From positions 2,600,962 to 2,612,030 of the forward strand of contig KQ481938.1 in NCBI GenBank assembly GCA_001430745.1: a DNA stretch of 11,069 bases, given 5' to 3'. The position numbers and the translations under genes were made by a program. Position 1 is the stretch's first letter. Every line of letters starts with the position of its first letter. Source of the stretch: Auxenochlorella pyrenoidosa. Its lineage: Eukaryota; Chlorophyta; Trebouxiophyceae; Chlorellales; Chlorellaceae. Of the stretch, positions 8,501 to 11,069 are shown piece by piece. Below the pieces are notes generated by a model. That model saw only the letters and a program-made list of their open reading frames with translations, searched no databases and was not told the DNA's origin.

Positions 8501-11058
8501 CGTCGGCGCGGCAGCCCTGCGCCTTCATGCGCTCGTACGCCTGCGGCGGGGCAGGGGGGCGCAGGCGCAGCGATCGGGGGGCCGGCACCGGCACCTTGCA
8601 CGGCAGGCTTGCAGGGCAGCGGTGGCCTGCCACAGTCCATTATGCAGCTGGGCTGTCCGGCCCGGCAAATGCGGACCGCACCTCGAGCGCCAGGCGCCAC
8701 TGCCCACCCTTCTCAAGGGCAGAGATGAGGGCCGTGTAGGTGACCTGCAAGCGACGGAGGGGTGCGCACGCGGGGGTGGTGGGAGACGGCAGGCACCAAA
8801 CCTGGCCTGTGCCATCTCTTTCTGCAACTTCATCCCTCCCTCCGTCCGGGTCCCACACATCCTGGTTCCAGCCAGTCACTCCCAGCCGTGCACAGTAAGG
8901 GAGGCGCGGGCAGGGCGGGGGCCAGGGCGGGGGGGCGGGGCGGGGACTCACCACGTCGGGGTGGCACCCCTGCGCCTGCATCTGCTCAAACACCTCGGAG
9001 GCCTTCTGCCACTGGGCCCCTGCAGAACAGGGGGGGGCAGCGGGCAGGGAGGGCGGGCAGTGAGGCAGGGCCGGGAAAGGGCAGGGTTGAGGCAGCGCTG
9101 CGTGCTCGCAAGGCGGCGTCATGCCGTGGCCAGACCCAGCGCCTCGGCTGGTAGGCGGGGGCCCCCGGCGGGCCACCCACCCTGGGCCAGCGCGGTGATG
9201 AGGGAGTTGAAGGTGACGGTGTTGGGGGTGCACTGCTCGCGCAGCATCTCCTGGAACAGCTCCAGCGCCAGCTCCCACTGCCCCGCCTTCTCGCAGGCCG
9301 AGATGAGGGAGGAGTAGGTGATGACGGAGCGCTCGCAGCCGCGGTACATCATCTCCTGCGGGGTGGGGGGGGCAGGGGGGGGAGGGGGCCCAGCTCGTTA
9401 GGGGTGCGGCAGGGGGCAGGCACAGGGCATGCCGCTGTGGGCGTGCCAGCAGCCTGCCGCGCACATGGGTGCAGCGGGCAGGTAGCGGCCGGGTGGGGGA
9501 GGGCACAGCTGGGAGGGCGGGCGGAGGGACCAGTGCACGGAGGGCCCGCGTTGGTGCCAGGGTGCACGAGCACCGCAGCACATCCAGTGCGCAGGTTGCC
9601 CTTCAGCGTGGCAGAGGGGCGTGCAGCGGCAGCCTGGTGCGCTGCCCACCTGGAACACCTCCATGACCTTGTCCAGCTGGCCTGCCTTGCCGTAGGCGGA
9701 GATGAGGGCGTTGTAGGTGGTGGAGTTGGGCGAGTAGCCCTCCTCCAGCATGCGGCGGTACACCGCCATCGCCTCGCGCGGCTGGTTGCACATGTTGCAC
9801 GCGATGATGAGCGTGCTGCGGCGCGGGAGGGCGAGCAGGGTGGAGATGGGTGCGGGGGGTGGGGCGGGTGGGGAAGGTGGGGGATGGGCGGAGGCAGGCG
9901 GCGGGCTGAGCAGGTCTGTGCGTAGAGAAGCAGCCCAGGACAGCAAGGGCCGGCTGTGAGGCTGGCAGCCAGCAGCAGAGCTCAAAAGGAAAGTCGGGGG
10001 CGGGGCGGGGCTGCACTCACTTGAAGGTGCGCAGCACCGGCTCCACCCCCTCGCTCTTCATCAGCGCCAGCACGTTGACCGCCTCCTCCCACGACCCCAT
10101 CTTGCCGTACACATCGATGAGGGTGTTGAAGGTAACCACGTTGGGGGTGCAGCGATCCTGCAGGGGTGGGGCCCGGAAGGTTGGGTAATGGTGGGCGTAA
10201 TGGGTTGTCAGCGTCGGAGGGATGGGCCTGGATTACGTGAGCCGCCCAACACCGGATGGCAGGGCTGCTCATGAAGGGCAGGGAAGCAGGCCACGGCCAG
10301 GAGCCGAAGGAAAGCACAGCGCAACATGCAGGACAGACAGAATGGCAGTTGCTTGAGCCGGCATGGCAGCGGGAGAGCACTCGCACCATGCTGCATCAAC
10401 CGCCGTGCTGCAACCCCTCCTACACCGCCCGGCACTGGCCAAGCACAGGCAAACATGCAGTAAATCAACAAGTGGGCAGGGCTGCCCAAGTGCCTAGAAG
10501 ACAGCTCATAGACACGGGCGCGGCCTGGGGGGCTTGCCTGGCGCATGAGCTTGTAGGTGTCCAGCGCCAGCGAGTGCTTGGAGCACTTGATGCACACATT
10601 CATCAGCGCCGTGTAGGTGTGCACGTTGCGCTCGATGCCCTTGACCTTCATCTCGGCAGCCAGCTGCGGAGGGGGTGGGGCGAGGCTGGCACAGTGGGGC
10701 TGCAACGCTGCTGTGCACTTGACCAGGGCCGCAGGGTGGGTGGGGGGGGGGGCGCGCAGGCTAGCGGCCGCTCCGGGCCAGCAGCAGACCGCGGGAGCAG
10801 GCAGCATGCACACCAGGCACCAAGGCATCAGCCATGCAGAAACAGAGCGCGTCTGCGGCCGCTGCTGCGGGCAGAAGCGTCAAGGCTGCCTGCTTCCAGC
10901 TGCAGCCGGCGCGTGCGAGCCGCACCTTGAGCGCGCGGTCCACGTCGTGCTCGGTGATACAGAGTGAGATCATGGCTGTGTACGAGTACACGTCCAGCAG
11001 TGACTGCAGGGGGTGGCCATCATCTAGGGCGCGGATCCAGTCGAACAGCTCGGTGGCC
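4900..11058 (-). CDS. PPR-SMR-cyclin fusion protein, 17 exons, 5' end beyond the right edge
   Basis: Likely an organelle-targeted RNA-binding protein, by PPR precedent; the N-terminus is outside the window. Exons: 11058-10926, 10663-10538, 10157-10021, 9815-9650, 9355-9181, 9019-8952, 8744-8682, 8540-8419, 8261-8104, 7976-7856, 7723-7582, 7349-7138, 6899-6767, 6559-6434, 6252-6139, 5882-5742, 5577-4900. Every junction keeps phase; the visible part is 937 residues, ending ...SPYAQLP at TGA 4902-4900. Fourteen introns are GT-AG and two GC-AG; the longest (10158-10537, 380 bases) shows nothing coding. Domains by visible residue: end of an earlier repeat 1-21; eight 35-residue PPRs 22-301; degenerate ninth 302-336; SMR-like 352-455; linker with acidic and Ser stretches; cyclin box 519-712; low-complexity tail 713-937. 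The order PPR-SMR recalls land-plant GUN1, but GUN1 ends after SMR. Orthology to GUN1 is not shown. The fusion reading is supported by continuous phase through every junction. Confidence 0.92.
5281..5328 (-). repeat. Two 24-base tandem units inside the coding tail
   Basis: Units 5281-5304 and 5305-5328 differ at two positions and code for VPVSAALP twice in succession. The repeat length is a multiple of three, so copy number can vary without shifting the frame. Confidence 0.85.
5595..5608. repeat. Run of 14 G (14 C in the transcript) before an acceptor
   Basis: It lies 17-30 bases upstream of the acceptor at 5578 and acts as the polypyrimidine tract of that intron, built only of C. Confidence 0.85.
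5742..7205 (-). other. Cyclin box, two cyclin folds
   Basis: First fold: HRRSELVGKCLEVAARLGV, LLMDRVMSTS, LLAVGCVVIAAKQ, VEQMEWNIRQVL, ISTLRCLKLFLERMG. These match the cyclin N-terminal helices, including the L-D-R helix, the AAK element and the M-E-x-x-x-x-x-L helix. Second fold: CLTEMAFLNCRPSVIAAALL, then FWPSMLAKLTGYQ, matching the cyclin C-terminal pattern of P-S-(V/L)-I-A-A-A and W-P-x-x-L-x-x-(L)T-G-Y. Lys584 and Glu618 of the visible chain fall where cyclin A has its CDK-contacting Lys-Glu pair. The usual FEEI after the Lys is missing and replaced by an Ala/Pro-rich insert (about residues 589-608). It is spread over exons 7349-7138 to 5882-5742. Confidence 0.85.
5894..5918. repeat. Two G runs of 12 and 11 before an acceptor
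   Basis: Runs at 5894-5905 and 5908-5918 are split by TT and lie just upstream of the acceptor at 5883 in minus-strand sense, again an almost pure C polypyrimidine tract. On the plus strand the sequence could form a G-quadruplex. Confidence 0.8.
7350..7581 (-). other. GC-AG intron in the PPR-SMR-cyclin gene
   Basis: Donor CAG|GCAAGC at 7582-7576 and acceptor ending TGCAG at 7350. Joining ...TPTVANQ to VKSRDSV keeps phase 0. No GT donor with a usable consensus lies nearby. Confidence 0.75.
7627..8197 (-). other. SMR-like domain with altered signature residues
   Basis: Coded in exons 8261-8104, 7976-7856 and 7723-7582. The pattern VNLHAMTAGVAMLSLYAWL, then LAIVTDRGKGSKEQGN, then VVKEAVQASMALWGAPF, then VCEWLLSDSF follows the layout of the GUN1-type SMR domain as I remember it. 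The LDxH motif appears as VNLH (visible residues 352-355), with Asn for Asp. The TGxG motif appears as TDRG (393-396), with Asp for the first Gly. In plant PPR-SMR proteins LDxH is tied to endonuclease activity and TGxG to nucleic-acid contact. This domain may therefore bind without cutting. Confidence 0.8.
8505..10994 (-). other. PPR tract: eight P-class repeats
   Basis: Each repeat is exactly 35 residues, with the usual (V/T)(T/S)(Y/F)-x-x-L-I core and a closing Gly-Cys/Val-x-Pro turn, for example NVVTFNTLIDVYGKMG and NTVTFNSLITALAQG. The tract spans eight exons (11058-8419). Repeats begin at visible residues 22, 57, 92, 127, 162, 197, 232 and 267. With the motif numbered from the residue after each of these starts, residues 5/35 are T/N, T/N, N/V, N/N, N/S, S/N, N/D and T/D. 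In the published PPR code these read A, A, unclear, C or U, C, A, U, G. Tandem 35-mers form a helical solenoid binding one RNA base per repeat. More repeats may lie upstream. Confidence 0.93.
10158..10537 (-). other. GC-AG intron within the second PPR repeat
   Basis: Donor CAG|GCAAGC and acceptor CCCCTGCAG. Splicing joins LMRQ to DRCTP and restores an exact 35-residue repeat, which strongly supports the GC donor. At 380 bases it is the longest intron seen here; nothing coding is visible inside it. Confidence 0.8.
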
Positions 11059-11069
11059 CTGCAAGGGGG

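Noticed and set aside
8163..9317. A 384-residue plus-strand open frame
   Set aside because: It is antisense to PPR and SMR exons and its translation is Arg/Gly/Pro-rich with no motif, as expected opposite GC3-rich coding DNA.
4900..11058. Identity as MRL1 or as a true GUN1 ortholog
   Set aside because: MRL1 as I remember it has no SMR or cyclin part. GUN1 shares the PPR-SMR order but ends after SMR. Similarity in layout does not prove orthology, so no gene symbol is given.
8419..11058. PPR array built by duplication of one exon per repeat
   Set aside because: Only two introns (10925-10664 and 8681-8541) fall at the same repeat position (after residue 23). The others fall at positions 2, 6, 15, 26 and 30 in mixed phases, so exon shuffling is not supported.

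Overview
The window is nuclear DNA from a GC-rich unicellular eukaryote, most likely a chlorophyte green alga of Chlorella type. The reasons are short spliceosomal introns (about 115-380 bases), strongly C/G-ending codons, C-tract polypyrimidine tracts before acceptors, a cytosolic ribosomal protein gene split by introns, and a plant-type PPR-SMR protein. I see no bacterial operons, RNA genes, CRISPR arrays or mobile elements. The taxon is inferred from style; no marker proves it.

Layout, left to right. (1) 1-980, minus strand: the 5' part of the gene for ribosomal protein L10a (uL1), three exons, running off the left edge. (2) 981-1368: spacer holding the 3' end of the next gene and the L10a promoter. 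(3) 1369-2799, minus strand: a probable four-exon gene for an unrecognised 368-residue protein, helical in front and Q/A/P-rich behind. (4) 2800-3105: a probable divergent promoter with an AT-rich palindrome. (5) 3106-3964, plus strand: a weakly supported two-exon gene with no recognised family. (6) 3965-4899: no convincing gene; purine-rich on the plus strand, with one AT island near 4414-4426. (7) 4900-11058, minus strand: 17 exons coding for at least 937 residues of one large protein, running off the right edge.

The large protein is the centre of interest. All 17 exons join in one consistent frame. In order they give eight exact 35-residue P-class PPR repeats plus a degenerate ninth, a GUN1-like SMR-type domain, a two-fold cyclin box, and a 225-residue low-complexity Ser/Ala/Pro/Val tail. 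A sequence-reading organelle-RNA protein is therefore fused to a cell-cycle-type protein-binding module. The two positions matching the cyclin Lys-Glu pair that contacts a CDK are kept, while the SMR signature residues are altered. The PPR code predicts a partial RNA target, 5'-AA?YCAUG-3'.

Three introns in two genes appear to use GC donors, each in a CAG|GCAAG context. That is a high share of the roughly 23 introns in the window. The genes are not an obvious functional cluster: a housekeeping ribosomal gene, two unknowns and the PPR-SMR-cyclin gene are simply neighbours.
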